A stretch of DNA of 64,000 bases from JAQVWU01 sp964628455 (lineage in GTDB: Bacteria > Bacillota > Clostridia > Oscillospirales > CAG-272): assembly GCA_964628455.1 (NCBI GenBank), contig CAZVPD010000001.1, positions 40,949 to 104,948 of the forward strand, read 5' to 3'. The notes under the pieces are model-generated. The model was not told the origin of the DNA. It ran no database searches and saw only the letters and a program-made list of their open reading frames with translations. Shown piece after piece: positions 28,077 through 38,263 of this stretch (the stretch's first letter is position 1; each line of letters begins with the position of its first letter). The position numbers and the translations under genes are program-made.

Positions 28077-29540
28077 ATGCGGAAATCGATAGGCTTAATA
28101 CTGCTTCTTGCCGTGCTGTCGGGTCTTGCCGCCGGATGTGCGGAAGACGGCGGGACTGCCGCGGAAAACGAAATCGTCACGGCCGCCGGAGAAACAACAG
28201 CCGCCGCGGAAACCGAAAAGGCGCTTGAAACAGAAGACCTGGGCGGATTCGCGGTCACTGTCCTGAATTATGACGCTTCCTGGTTTACATGGGCAAACAC
28301 GGTCATGGATGCCGAGGAACTCAACGGGGAGGTGCTCAACGACGCCCTTTATAACCGCACCGCCAAAACAGAGCAGAATTTCAATGCGGAGGTCGGATTC
28401 GAACTTGTTAAGGATACGCAGGAGGTTTTCGGGCGCGCGGTCCTGGCGGGCGACGATCTTTACGGCATGGTCATGCTGTTTGACGCTTCCATCGCCGCGG
28501 TTCTGACCAAAGGATACCTCGGATTCTGGGATGAGTTTGAAAATATCAGCCTTGACGAAAGACACTGGGACGCCGACGCCGCAAAACTGTATCGTTTCGG
28601 CGGCCGTCAGGTCGCGGTCAGCGGGGATTTCAGCCTGTACAATTATTCGACCCGTCACTGCTATGCCTTTAATAAAGACATGCTGGCCGGCCTGAATCTC
28701 GGCGAAGACCTGTATTCCCTGGTGAAGGACGGCAGGTGGACGCTCGAGAAGCTGTATGAGGTCGCGGCCATGGCGGTAGCGGATACCGACGGCGACGGCA
28801 GCTATACGGGCGCCGACACGTTCGGCATAAGCGGAAGCGTGACGCGCCACTACAGCGCGCTCCTCGCGGGCGCCAAAGTCCGGTATGTCGACAAAAACGA
28901 GGAAGGGGATCTGTATTTTACGATCCCGGGCAGCGATTACGCCTTGTCCGTCATACAGAAGATCGTCGAACTCAATGCGGACAACCAGATCTTTTACAAC
29001 GGCGTGAAAGACATCGGAAACAACGACCCTTCGCTTTTCCGAAATTCGCATACGCTTTTCACCGCCGCTTATATAAACGAAGTTTCGGCGCTCCGCGACA
29101 TGGAGAGCGACATCGGCATCCTGCCCGCGCCGAAGTATACGGAGGAACAGGACCGTTATTATTCCCTGATCGAGGGAGGGGCGCTGGCCGTCATACCCAA
29201 AACACTCGGTTCCGACAAATTCGAAAACACGGGGATCCTGCTCAACGCGCTTGCCTATTATTCGAACCGGGAGGTCATTCCCGCCTACATCGAAGTGATC
29301 CTCAAATCCAAAGTGTCGCGCGACGAGGAATCGGCCGAAATGATCGGATTGATTTTCGATACGTCGGTCAACGACCTCGGAACCGGCGTATGGTCGTCGA
29401 TCATGAAAAACAACTACACGTCGAAAATATTCCTGCCGAGGTCAACGGACGTCGGTTCCGTCACGGCATCGATCGAACCTCAGGCAGCCAAAGCCATCGA
29501 GGATTTCCTGGCGGCGGTCAGCGAACAGATCGCCGGCTGA
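28077..29540 (+). CDS. Extracellular solute-binding lipoprotein 2
   Basis: The 487-residue product has a lipobox ending LAAGC (Cys21) and an Ala/Thr/Glu-rich linker. The mature domain carries the paralogue signatures LNGEVLNDALYNRTAK, ADTDGDGSYTGADTFG (Ca-loop-like) and MESDIGILPAPKYTEEQ. It would bind an oligosaccharide at the membrane surface and pass it to an ABC permease encoded elsewhere. GGGG lies before the ATG. It ends the GH172 operon, so its ligand may be the glycan cut by those enzymes. Confidence 0.8.
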   Translation: MRKSIGLILLLAVLSGLAAGCAEDGGTAAENEIVTAAGETTAAAETEKALETEDLGGFAVTVLNYDASWFTWANTVMDAEELNGEVLNDALYNRTAKTEQNFNAEVGFELVKDTQEVFGRAVLAGDDLYGMVMLFDASIAAVLTKGYLGFWDEFENISLDERHWDADAAKLYRFGGRQVAVSGDFSLYNYSTRHCYAFNKDMLAGLNLGEDLYSLVKDGRWTLEKLYEVAAMAVADTDGDGSYTGADTFGISGSVTRHYSALLAGAKVRYVDKNEEGDLYFTIPGSDYALSVIQKIVELNADNQIFYNGVKDIGNNDPSLFRNSHTLFTAAYINEVSALRDMESDIGILPAPKYTEEQDRYYSLIEGGALAVIPKTLGSDKFENTGILLNALAYYSNREVIPAYIEVILKSKVSRDEESAEMIGLIFDTSVNDLGTGVWSSIMKNNYTSKIFLPRSTDVGSVTASIEPQAAKAIEDFLAAVSEQIAG

Positions 29541-29573
29541 CGGTCCTGTCGGAAAGAAGAGCAGAAAAACAGA

Positions 29574-29616
29574 AAAGCGCCCGCGGAAACGGAAAAACCG
29601 TTCAGGCGGGCGCTTT
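29574..29616. terminator. Bidirectional terminator between convergent lipoprotein genes
   Basis: AAAGCGCCCGC (29574-29584) pairs with GCGGGCGCTTT (29606-29616); an inner CGG-AAAA-CCG stem caps it. Confidence 0.8.
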
Positions 29617-29644
29617 GGCTGTTTCGGGGTTTCCGGAAAGAGGT

Positions 29645-31132
29645 TCAGCTGTTCAGAAGTTCCTCCGTCAGCCCCACCATTCTGTCAAGGTCATTGAGCA
29701 TCGATTCTTCGTATTTCGCGTATACGGAAGCGAAATCGGTCGAATTTTTCATGATCAGGTCGGTCATCAGAAACGCGACGGGATTGTATTTGAACGCTGT
29801 GTCATATCCCATAATGAAGGCGCCTTTGATATTGTCGTGCATCATGTCGATCATGGAGGCCATGACCTCATCGCTCGAATACTTGATTTTAAGCGCTTCT
29901 TCATAATAGACGTAGGTGACCCGGTCCGTTGTTTCGCGGTTGAGGACTTCAAGAACGGTCGTGACGAAATTGACATCATTGACGGTGGCCGGAACAACGC
30001 CGACTTCGGTCGTGTCGTGGGTGCTTGTGATATAGGTCGGCTGCTCCTCGTCGAGCTTGGGGTATGTGATCGCCCCGACGAAATCCAGGTCGCGGTAATT
30101 CGCCAGATTGCACAGACGCTGGCCGCTCGCCAGAAGAACCAGGCCGTTGGAAAAAGAGGAGTTCAGTTTGCTGCTCGCCGCGCTGTCGCACACGTATTTG
30201 AAGTTGACGCCCTCGCCGAATGAAAACGCGCCGAGTTTTTCGATCAGCTTCAGCGTTCTCGGGTTGTTTACCGTCAGTTCGTAATAGCCTTCGCTGTTTC
30301 GGCTGAAAATTTCGGCACCCGCGCTGATGACCATCGGCGAAAAATAACCCCATGTGTTCGGGATGCCGAGTCCGTACTGATCGTCCAGGTCCGCTTTGTC
30401 GTTGCCGTTGAGGTCGGCGTATGCGCCGTTGACATAAGTCTGCGCGTTTTCGACGGTCCATTTGTCCTGAAGGGCCAGGTCATAAAAAAGCATAGGGTCG
30501 CCGTACAGATTCCCGAGCAGTCTGGTGTTGAGCAGCAGGCAGTGCGCGCTGCCGATGGTATCCATAAAATAATCGCCCGCCAGAATCGTCATATATCCGT
30601 CGATCAGGCAGAGCTCGTCCATATAGTCGTAATACCAGTAGGATTTCGAAAAATCCATGTTTTCATCGGCGTAAATATTGATGAAAAGACCTTCGAGCGT
30701 CAGTTCGATAAAAGAACGGACATCGTTGATCAGAAGGTCATACGCGTCCTCACCCGAAAGGACGATCTTGCGGATATCTCCCGTACAGGTGCTGTAATCG
30801 GATTTCTGCTGCGTGAAGACCAGGTCGACGTTGAGGAATTCCTCGACATAGTTGTTGCGGCCCCAGACGGCGTCGTTGACGAGTTCGCCGTTGAGGGCGC
30901 CGCTGCCTTCGATCAGCTCGTTTGCGTTGGTCGCGTTCATGCTGTCGATGCTTGTCAGAATGCGGTAGGCTTTTCCGGCAAAGTCGACGCCCTCGAAGGG
31001 GTCTGCCGGAGCGGTTTCGGCTTCGGAAGCAGCTGTTTCGCTTTCGGCAGCGCCGGCGCTGTCCGCCGCGGCGCATGCCCCAAGGGAAGAAAGAAGCGCG
31101 GATACGAGAATCAGGACAAACAGTCTCTTCAT
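29645..31132 (-). CDS. Extracellular solute-binding lipoprotein 3
   Basis: The 495-residue product has a lipobox SLGAC (Cys20) and an Ala/Glu/Thr linker. GALNGELVNDAVWGRNNYV, ADLNGNDKADLDDQYG and the closing VYAKYEESMLNDLDRMV mark it as a paralogue of the other four lipoproteins. It lies alone on the minus strand with its own promoter, divergent from lipoprotein 4 and convergent with lipoprotein 2. GGGGG lies ahead of the ATG. No partner permease or enzyme adjoins it, so its ligand is open. Confidence 0.8.
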   Translation of the reverse strand: MKRLFVLILVSALLSSLGACAAADSAGAAESETAASEAETAPADPFEGVDFAGKAYRILTSIDSMNATNANELIEGSGALNGELVNDAVWGRNNYVEEFLNVDLVFTQQKSDYSTCTGDIRKIVLSGEDAYDLLINDVRSFIELTLEGLFINIYADENMDFSKSYWYYDYMDELCLIDGYMTILAGDYFMDTIGSAHCLLLNTRLLGNLYGDPMLFYDLALQDKWTVENAQTYVNGAYADLNGNDKADLDDQYGLGIPNTWGYFSPMVISAGAEIFSRNSEGYYELTVNNPRTLKLIEKLGAFSFGEGVNFKYVCDSAASSKLNSSFSNGLVLLASGQRLCNLANYRDLDFVGAITYPKLDEEQPTYITSTHDTTEVGVVPATVNDVNFVTTVLEVLNRETTDRVTYVYYEEALKIKYSSDEVMASMIDMMHDNIKGAFIMGYDTAFKYNPVAFLMTDLIMKNSTDFASVYAKYEESMLNDLDRMVGLTEELLNS

Positions 31133-31463
31133 GGTGAACCCCCGTTTTTTTACTTACAAATTAAAACCCGTAAACATAGTATAAACGAAAAAAAAACGGA
31201 ATTCAATGGACATGCTATACAAGAATAAGCTTTTATGTTTAGTGATAAGCGATATCCCGGTTTTCTTCGTATAAGGCGCATGATCTCCGGTCCGCTGCCG
31301 TTCCGGGACAGAAGCACACGGAACCGCGTTTTATAAAGACCGCGCCCGGTTTGCGGGTGAAACAAACCGGAAAATCATTCATCTTAAATTCATATAAAAT
31401 ACATATATGCGGGGATAAATGATGTTAAAATAATTTATATTATGATAACGGAGGATTACCCGG
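31133..31463. other. Intergenic region between divergent lipoproteins 3 and 4
   Basis: The 331 nt hold the leader and promoter of lipoprotein 3 and an AT-rich stretch just upstream of lipoprotein 4 whose TATATT and TATTAT hexamers (about 31435-31445) may be its -10. I see no RNA gene, repeat or coding frame with a start and ribosome site. Confidence 0.5.
31178..31206 (-). promoter_or_regulatory. Promoter of solute-binding lipoprotein 3
   Basis: On the minus strand TTGAAT (31206-31201) and TATACT (31183-31178) are 17 nt apart, 46 nt before the start. Confidence 0.6.
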
Positions 31464-33030
31464 ATGACTTTGAAAAATATCACGGCCTTGTTCCTCGCGC
31501 CGGTGATCACGGCGGTGTTTTTTGCGGCCTGCGCGGAAGAAGCCGCCAAACCCGGCGATACGGCACTCACCGAAGTTCGGACGGAAGCGGCCGAAACGGA
31601 AGCGGAGCTGGGCGCTTCGAATGTTCTGGATCTTTTCGAAAGCACGGACTACGGCGGATACGCGCTCAATATCCTGACGACCAACGACATCAACTCCTCC
31701 CTTCCGTCGAGGACCGCGCACGACAATACCTTAACCGGCGATATCGTCAATAACAGTACCAACGCCCAAACGCTTAATCTCGGNNNNNNNNNNGACCGCT
31801 CACGACATCTTCGTCGAGGAGCAGAACGGCGATATCGTCAACGACGCGCTCTACAACCGCGACCTTTCGGTGGAGCAGAAATACAATATCACCATAGGCT
31901 ATACGCTCGCTCCGTATGACGGCGCCGACATTGTGAACATGGCGAAAAAATCGGTCACCGCCGGCGACGACGCGTATGATTTTATCATAGGCGATATCGC
32001 CAACGTATGCACGGGGCTGGCGGCGGGGTTTGCTTCGGACATGGGAAGTGTGCCGAATCTCGATTTTACGAAACCGTGGTGGAATTCCTATATCAATACG
32101 AGCACGAAAATAGCCGGACATAATTTTTACGCGGTCGGCGATATTTCTCCCCGCAATATGAGTTCGGCATACGTGATGATGTTCAGCCTCGACCTGTTTG
32201 ACAATTACGGGCTTGCGTACCCTTATCAGACCGCGCGCGACGGCAAATGGACGCTTGACGCGATGACGGAGCTCATTAAGGGAAAGGCGCAGGATATCGA
32301 CGGGGACGGCAAAATGACGCTGAGCGATTTTTACGGTCAGATCAGCGACGGGTCGGCGGGATGGTGCATGTATATCGGCTGCGGCGGAACCTTTGTCGAA
32401 CTCGACGAAGACGGTTTGTTAAAGATCACATGCAACACCGAACGCTCGGAAGCGGTCGTGTCGAAACTCGGCAGCTTTTTCGCGGCGGAGGACGTCGAAA
32501 AGCTTTCCGATTCGCTGTACGGACCTGCCGAACGCTTTATGAACGAACAGGGCCTTTTCCTGCCTCAGACGGCGGTCAACCTCTCCATGTTTACCGACTG
32601 CGAGATGGATTTCGGGATCCTCCCGATGCCGAAACTCGACGAGGCGCAGGAAAATTACAGGACATTCGCGAATTTCTGGTGCCTTGCGGGGGTCGTGATC
32701 CCGAAAACCGCGGGAGACCTCGAACGCACGGGCGCGCTTGTCGAGGCGCTGACCGCCCTGTCCCGCTTTACATCCACCGAGGCAGCCTATGAGATCACGC
32801 TGCTTGTCAAGCAGACGCGCGACGAGGAATCCATCGAAATGCTCAAGCTCGCTACGGACAACCTGGTGCTGGAACTCGGCGTCCTTTACAACTGGGGGGA
32901 CGTCATGGGAAAAATGGAGACCTCGGTCCGCAAGAACACGAGCTTTCTGACCAAATTCGCGAGCTCCGAGAAACAGGTTGCCGCCGGCATCGAAAAGCTG
33001 ATCGAAGTGTATACGGCCGTACAGGAATAA
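31464..33030 (+). CDS. Extracellular solute-binding lipoprotein 4, interrupted by an assembly gap
   Basis: The gene starts at ATG 31464 after GGAGG and has a lipobox FFAAC (Cys23). The frame runs into 10 N at 31784-31793 and resumes in a different frame, which is open to 33030. The part after the gap reads TAHDIFVEEQNGDIVNDALY at once and then the family signatures DIDGDGKMTLSDFYGQ and MDFGILPMPKLDEAQ. The part before the gap ends SRTAHDNTLTGDIVNN, an overlapping version of the same region. The gap size is therefore artificial and the true gene is probably intact at about 490 residues. Function as for the other lipoproteins. Confidence 0.7.
31784..31793. other. Assembly gap (10 N)
   Basis: Ten N in a row inside lipoprotein 4. 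The reading frame and the sequence on the two sides disagree, as expected for a scaffold join. Confidence 0.95.
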
Positions 33031-33065
33031 GCGCCTTCTCCGGAATTACCGAACCATATGCAGAA

Positions 33066-33105
33066 AAAACCGCTGCAGTGCCCGAAGGCGCCGCAGCGGC
33101 TTTTT
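33066..33105. terminator. Bidirectional terminator
   Basis: CCGCTGC (33070-33076) pairs with GCAGCGG (33093-33099), with AAAAAA before and TTTTT after. It ends lipoprotein 4 and the convergent gene at 33121. Confidence 0.8.
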
Positions 33106-33120
33106 GGCCGTAAAGCTCTT

Positions 33121-35040
33121 TTAAAGCGCCCTGACCGTGGCGGTTTTCCATGCGCAGAGTTCCGGCAGGGCAAGAAAATACTCGTCCCCCTGTTTCGCGG
33201 CCCGCAGCGGGATATCCCCGTAATAAGGCCGGGAGAGCACGAAATTTTCCGAAACGGGATTTCTGACGGCTATTTCAAGCGGGGCTGTCTCCCCGATGCC
33301 GATATTCACCATCGTCACGGCTTTGAATTGTCTGTCTCTGGTAACGCGCGGTATGATCATGACCTGTTCGCTTGTGACGAGCCGGCAGGGGATATTGCCG
33401 AGGCAGTCGGCCAGCGCGCAGATCATGCGGCATTTGGCTCCGTTTATGACGGTGCACCAGAGGGAGCTGCCGATTATGCCCCATTTTCCGCCTTCGGCGG
33501 TCGGCACGACGGCGGCTGTGACGTCATTCCCGGACCGGGCGAGAATCTCGCAGCCTTCGCCGGTGTGTAAAGTGTGGAAAACGGTGTTCGCGGTAAATCC
33601 GTCGACCATGCCGCGCATGCCCGCGTATTCGCGGTTGGCAGGATGGTCCGTGTAGATTTCGTTATAGCGGCCGCAGGCGCTGACGGTCAGCGGCAGGCTT
33701 GGTCCGAATCCCCGCGCCGTCAGCTTTTCGACGGTCTGTCCGTCCGTGATGACGTTTGAGGCCAGAAGCTCCCTGATCTCGTGGTCGGGCAGCCAGGCGA
33801 CGGCCTGCGGATGCAGGAGCTTTACGCCGCAGAAATCCTTTTCATAGGATACGGGCAGCCCGATCTGGGAAAGCGGACGTCCCTCGCTCATCGGGAACTG
33901 AGCCCACCTGTTCAGGTTCCTGCTGTCCCCTTCGATCACCGCTTTAAAGGCGTTTTTGGAAAAGACGAGTTCCGCGCCGGTCACGCCGGTTCCCTCGTTG
34001 TCAAGAATCAGCTTCTGCCAGTAATCCCGGTGATTCTCAAAGGCATGCCACATTCTGACCCGGACGTCAAGCGGCTCGGTATCCGACGAAATCATCGAAT
34101 AGCTCAGTCCGCTGCAGCCGTAGGCAAGGTTGAGCGTCGATTCGACGCAGGTCCCGCCTATCGTTTTGCCCATGGCCGTCTGCGAACAGTTTTCGATCTC
34201 GGGGCGGCGCACTTTGACGTAAGCGGGCGCGATGGCGTTCTGATAGCTTGTGTTGATGACCTTGTCCAGCATTTTCCGGGGTTCGTGGTCCTGATAGAAA
34301 AGACAGCCGGGGCGCGAAAGCGGCGGTTTCCCCGTTGCCTTTCTCATCGCTTCAAAGACGTTGTCGAAGTCGGGTCCGTTGTACTGCCCGAGCAGCACAT
34401 ACTCCCAGCCCATACGGATCTCCGGGCAGACTTCCATGGCGGCCGAGGCGAGTTCATACGCATAATACGCCATCCCCTCCCGGTTGTGTTCGATATACTG
34501 CAGCCTGAGAACGGGATCGGTGATCATGCGTTCGCCGATCTCATCGGGCGTATGGGAGGTCCCGTGCTTCTCGTTGAACAGCGCGACGCACCGGTCGCAC
34601 AGGCAGCCCATGCCGACCGGACCGTGGTATTCGATGCGGAGGTCGTCGTCGAGGTAAAAGCCGTAGGGCTCGAGCGCCGCGTATATGCGCATCATCTGCT
34701 TCTGATACCCGACGAATTTCGGTCCGCGGGGACAGAACGCGCTCCGTTCCTGCACCCCGTTGACCCCGCGCATCGTTTCAAAGGTATTGATCATGGGGGT
34801 ATCCGGCTGGATCCCCCCGTGACCGAGTGTGGTCCCGATCTCGATGATCACCCTTTTGCCGGCTTTTTTCAGTTTTTCGACGACGGGGGTGATCCTGACG
34901 CACTGCTTTTCATGCTCTTCGAGGGGAAAATAACCGTAAACGGAAAGCCAGATTTCATCGCTCGCTCCTTTGATCTCAAGGAGCCTGTCGATCGCTTCTT
35001 CAAAACAGGAAAGCCCCGGTACAATTCTGATGGCTATCAT
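33121..35040 (-). CDS. Unassigned TIM-barrel enzyme, glycoside hydrolase-like (639 aa)
   Basis: I cannot place this protein in a named family. The N-terminal 330 residues look like a TIM barrel: IWLSVYGYFPLEEHE, KRVIIEIGTTLGHGG, GFYLDDDLRIEYHG with an Asp cluster, the CLCDRC cysteine pair typical of sugar-binding barrels in the GH42-like superfamily, and MGWEYVLLGQYNG. The rest resembles the accessory and beta-sandwich domains of such glycosidases, ending AVRNPVSENFVLSRPYYG. No signal peptide. GGAGG lies 11 nt before the ATG. It is divergent from the heparinase-like gene, which suggests a shared substrate. Confidence 0.65.
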   Translation of the reverse strand: MIAIRIVPGLSCFEEAIDRLLEIKGASDEIWLSVYGYFPLEEHEKQCVRITPVVEKLKKAGKRVIIEIGTTLGHGGIQPDTPMINTFETMRGVNGVQERSAFCPRGPKFVGYQKQMMRIYAALEPYGFYLDDDLRIEYHGPVGMGCLCDRCVALFNEKHGTSHTPDEIGERMITDPVLRLQYIEHNREGMAYYAYELASAAMEVCPEIRMGWEYVLLGQYNGPDFDNVFEAMRKATGKPPLSRPGCLFYQDHEPRKMLDKVINTSYQNAIAPAYVKVRRPEIENCSQTAMGKTIGGTCVESTLNLAYGCSGLSYSMISSDTEPLDVRVRMWHAFENHRDYWQKLILDNEGTGVTGAELVFSKNAFKAVIEGDSRNLNRWAQFPMSEGRPLSQIGLPVSYEKDFCGVKLLHPQAVAWLPDHEIRELLASNVITDGQTVEKLTARGFGPSLPLTVSACGRYNEIYTDHPANREYAGMRGMVDGFTANTVFHTLHTGEGCEILARSGNDVTAAVVPTAEGGKWGIIGSSLWCTVINGAKCRMICALADCLGNIPCRLVTSEQVMIIPRVTRDRQFKAVTMVNIGIGETAPLEIAVRNPVSENFVLSRPYYGDIPLRAAKQGDEYFLALPELCAWKTATVRAL

Positions 35041-35183
35041 ACTATTCCTATCCTCCCGATTTTTATGGTTGCATTCTCGGTTTGTTTATACTATAATCTT
35101 ATTATAATCAAAGAAACAGAAAAATCAACGGCTTTTGACAGAATCGTGCCGTCGGGCCGGAATTTGCCGCGGGAGGACAGAAA

Positions 35184-37139
35184 ATGAGGAAAACGCATGA
35201 CGGGCTGTTTATAGGCCCCGACGATATAAGAGAGATCGGGGAGAAGACCGCAAAGTATCCGTGGGCAGCCGCCGCAGCCCGCGCGCTGGAGGAGGAAGGG
35301 AAGAAAGTTTCCGGCCGGGAATTCATCCCCATGGATTACAGCTGGTACGTCCCGTTTAAAAATCTGACCGAGTCCGTAACGGTCGAAAACTACAGGAATT
35401 TCAACGGCATCCTGTATTACGGGATGGGTCAGAATATGCACAGGGCTTATGTCCTGTGCTGCAGCGCCGTCCTTCTCGGCAGGACCGAATACATCGGAGA
35501 GGTCAAAAGCACGCTGCTGTATTATGCCGAAAATTATCCGCTGCATTATTTCATCATGGTCGACTCCGGCCTGGTCCTGAGTCTGAGGCTGTTCGAGTAC
35601 CTGTTTATGGCGGACGCGATGAAGCCGTATCTGACCGAAGGCGAATTCGAAAAAATAACGGCTTTCGCCGAAGGCATCACCGAGGATATCCTGCAGAACC
35701 ACGAGGAGTGGAAAAGCTGTCCGGCTACAAAGAACCAGCACTGCAACAACCACAACGTCTGGGCCTGCGCGGCGCTGATGGCGTCCGGCCTGTATTTTTA
35801 CCGGTATGACCTGGCCGAATACGCGCTGCGGGACAGCGAGGGGCTGTACGTCTATCTCGAGGACGCCGTGATTGACGGAGGACTGGGCATAGAGTCCAGC
35901 ATCGGATACAATCTGTTTGCCGTGCAGGCGGTCATCAGGGCGGCCGAAGCGGCGCGCAGAAGCGGCTATCCGGCGGACCTGTACGGATATAAAAACAGAA
36001 GCGGCGTTTCCGTCGCGGATATCCTGCTTGAAATCTTTCAGCTTGCGTCTCCCGACTTCGGCATTCCGCAGATCGGCGACTGTTACGGGCACAGGCAGAA
36101 GCCGAACCTGTCGGACATATACGAATACGCCTACGCGGCCTGCGGACGGCCGGAATTCGGATGGATTCTCGAAAACTCCCCCAGAACGGGGATTGCCTCG
36201 CTGCTGGCCGGGAAACCCGTCACCGGTTCCGAAAAGATCGTCAGCGTTTCGAAGATATACGGCGGACACGGGTTTGTCTCCGTGAAGTCCGCGGAAGGCG
36301 GGGACTGGTGGGGCTCGGACAGTTTTCACCTTGCGGCATCCTTCGGATACAACGGCATCCACAGCAACTGCGACCAGCTTGCGGTGACGCTTTTCGGGCG
36401 CGGAAGGGTCCTGATTTACGACCACGAATCGCTGGCGTCGGGCAGGCACGCGTTTTCATCGGATGTTCAGCGGGAGCTCAACAGGTCCAGGCTGTCCCAC
36501 AGCACCGTCATTGCCGACGGAAGGGAATCGCGCGCTATCCCTTATCCCCGGACGCTTGACGCCCGGCTTTACAAAGAGGGGGGAAGTACGGTCGCGGTGA
36601 TGGAAGACGGGGGGCTGCTGTATGACGGCATCGTGCAGAAAAGGACCGTATGCGTGAACGAAAACTTTGTGCTCGATATTTTTTCGCTGAAAAGCGAAAA
36701 AGAGCACACATACGACTGGATCGTGCACATGTACGACGACGATGCGGAATACAAAGCGGAAAAAAACGACGCGTTCATCCGCGATTATTTCGGGGCGGGG
36801 GACAATCCGGCCTATCGCTGGATCTGCAACCCCGAACCGGGTGAAACGGACGGGGATATAAAACTCTGCCTGAACGCCGGCGGCGTGCGATTCAACCTGT
36901 TTATCCGGGGGGAACCCGGTACGGGGCTGCTCCGCTTCAGCCTGCCCGAAAGGGACGACCTTACCGGGAGGATGTCCTCCTCTGCCGCCGTGCGGCGTAA
37001 AGGAAAAAACGCCCTTTTTGCCGCTGTCTGCAGCACCGGTGAACCTTATATCCTCACGGACCTCTCGGAAAGCGGGGGCGTCCTCCGCGCTTCGGTTTCG
37101 GCGCCGGACGGCTCCGGAGCGGAAACATTTGTTTTTTAA
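35184..37139 (+). CDS. Heparinase II/III-like polysaccharide lyase
   Basis: The 651-residue product resembles alginate/heparin lyases with an alpha/alpha toroid (residues about 1-370) and an anti-parallel beta-sandwich. The toroid has TKNQHCNNHNVWACAALM, carrying the Asn and His positions used in catalysis, and EDAVIDGGLGIESSIGYNLF with a Tyr. The sandwich starts in FVSVKS and has GIHSNCDQLAVTLFGRGR followed by YDHE, equivalent to the heparinase signature with a metal-binding or catalytic His. Such enzymes cleave uronic acid-containing chains by beta-elimination. No signal peptide, so it acts on imported oligomers. GGAGG precedes the ATG. Confidence 0.8.
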   Translation: MRKTHDGLFIGPDDIREIGEKTAKYPWAAAAARALEEEGKKVSGREFIPMDYSWYVPFKNLTESVTVENYRNFNGILYYGMGQNMHRAYVLCCSAVLLGRTEYIGEVKSTLLYYAENYPLHYFIMVDSGLVLSLRLFEYLFMADAMKPYLTEGEFEKITAFAEGITEDILQNHEEWKSCPATKNQHCNNHNVWACAALMASGLYFYRYDLAEYALRDSEGLYVYLEDAVIDGGLGIESSIGYNLFAVQAVIRAAEAARRSGYPADLYGYKNRSGVSVADILLEIFQLASPDFGIPQIGDCYGHRQKPNLSDIYEYAYAACGRPEFGWILENSPRTGIASLLAGKPVTGSEKIVSVSKIYGGHGFVSVKSAEGGDWWGSDSFHLAASFGYNGIHSNCDQLAVTLFGRGRVLIYDHESLASGRHAFSSDVQRELNRSRLSHSTVIADGRESRAIPYPRTLDARLYKEGGSTVAVMEDGGLLYDGIVQKRTVCVNENFVLDIFSLKSEKEHTYDWIVHMYDDDAEYKAEKNDAFIRDYFGAGDNPAYRWICNPEPGETDGDIKLCLNAGGVRFNLFIRGEPGTGLLRFSLPERDDLTGRMSSSAAVRRKGKNALFAAVCSTGEPYILTDLSESGGVLRASVSAPDGSGAETFVF

Positions 37140-37155
37140 CGGGTCTGCGGCAAAT

Positions 37156-38178
37156 TCAGCATTCCCTCAGCAGCGCGATTTTATGGGCGGCGTCTTCGGG
37201 GCTGTCCGCGTACAGCTGAAAGACGACGCGCGTGTCCCCGAAAGCGTCACGCCAGGTCTCGATGCCTCCCCTGTTGTAAAACGAATGCATCTGGCAGCAG
37301 GTGTCCCTGAAAAAGCCGTAGGCTTCGGTGATGACCGCATCGGGCTGGTACAGGTTCAGCAGGCACAGATTCTTGACCTTCTTCAGATTCTCCCACTGGT
37401 GCCGGGCGTTGGCGCAGCAGTGGACGCCGATGCGCCCGTATCGTTCGCTCAGGGCGTTCAGTTCGCCGAGGACCAGTTTTTCGAACGGTCCGGGACCGAA
37501 CGAACCGATCTCGTCCTCCGACAGCGTGATCCCGTATTCCATATAATAGTCGGGATGATGCGCGACGAATTCCTTTCCGAATTCCCGGAACCATTCGTCG
37601 AGAAACTGCGTCAGCAGCGTGTGCGTTTTATAGGCAAGCTCGCGTATCGCTTCGGGGTCGTCGGCGATCGCCGTGTAGAACGCCTCTTTGTTCATGATCA
37701 GGGCAGCGATGTCCAGCGGGCTCTGGATATCGGGCAGTTTGAGTACGGCGCCGGCGTCCGTTCTTTTTCTCAGGGCATAAGCGGTTTCAAACAACCGGGC
37801 CAGCCTTGTGTTCCACATGTCCGGCGTCTTCAGCGCCGCGATCTCCTTCACGCTGCCGATCATGCTCAGCGCGAAGGGCATGTTGTCCCCCGGATAGAAC
37901 ACCCTGCAGCCGAACGCCTCGGCGAAAATTTCGGTTCCGGTCGTCATGTCCAGAAAGGGAACCGTGTCGTCGCGTATCCGGCCGACGTTTTCCGTCATGA
38001 TCCGGTATTTTCGGACAATGCGGTCCGATTCCCTGCCGTAATCGCCGTCTGTCGTGTATCTTCCGGGCTCAAGGCCGGGAAGGCAGTGGACGATGACGAT
38101 GTTCCGGGCGTCTCCGGCTCCCGACAGCAGCGCGTTCCATCTCTTTTTTCTTTCTCTTATTTCCTGTTCCGTATTCAT
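37156..38178 (-). CDS. URO-D superfamily protein (MtaA/CmuA-like), copy 5
   Basis: The ATG at 38178-38176 (AGAGGATG upstream) gives 340 residues starting MNTEQEIRERKKRW. The zinc-type motif is VHCCANARHQW (His253, Cys255), here with Cys-Cys-Ala instead of the usual Cys-Gly, and further cysteines follow in NLCLLNL and DTCCQMHSF. It is the most diverged of the HxC copies and its substrate may differ. It converges on the lyase gene with only 16 nt between stops and no visible terminator, so the two transcripts may overlap. Confidence 0.72.
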   Translation of the reverse strand: MNTEQEIRERKKRWNALLSGAGDARNIVIVHCLPGLEPGRYTTDGDYGRESDRIVRKYRIMTENVGRIRDDTVPFLDMTTGTEIFAEAFGCRVFYPGDNMPFALSMIGSVKEIAALKTPDMWNTRLARLFETAYALRKRTDAGAVLKLPDIQSPLDIAALIMNKEAFYTAIADDPEAIRELAYKTHTLLTQFLDEWFREFGKEFVAHHPDYYMEYGITLSEDEIGSFGPGPFEKLVLGELNALSERYGRIGVHCCANARHQWENLKKVKNLCLLNLYQPDAVITEAYGFFRDTCCQMHSFYNRGGIETWRDAFGDTRVVFQLYADSPEDAAHKIALLREC

Positions 38179-38263
38179 CGGTTCACATCCTCTGCCCCGC
38201 CGCAAAACCGGTTTTTTTCCGGCGGGCAATTTAAAATAAAATTTCGGACTTTACGGGGGTATT

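Noticed and set aside
31464..33030. True frameshift pseudogene in lipoprotein 4
   Set aside because: The frame change coincides with the run of N and both sides are otherwise intact, so an assembly gap is the simpler reading.
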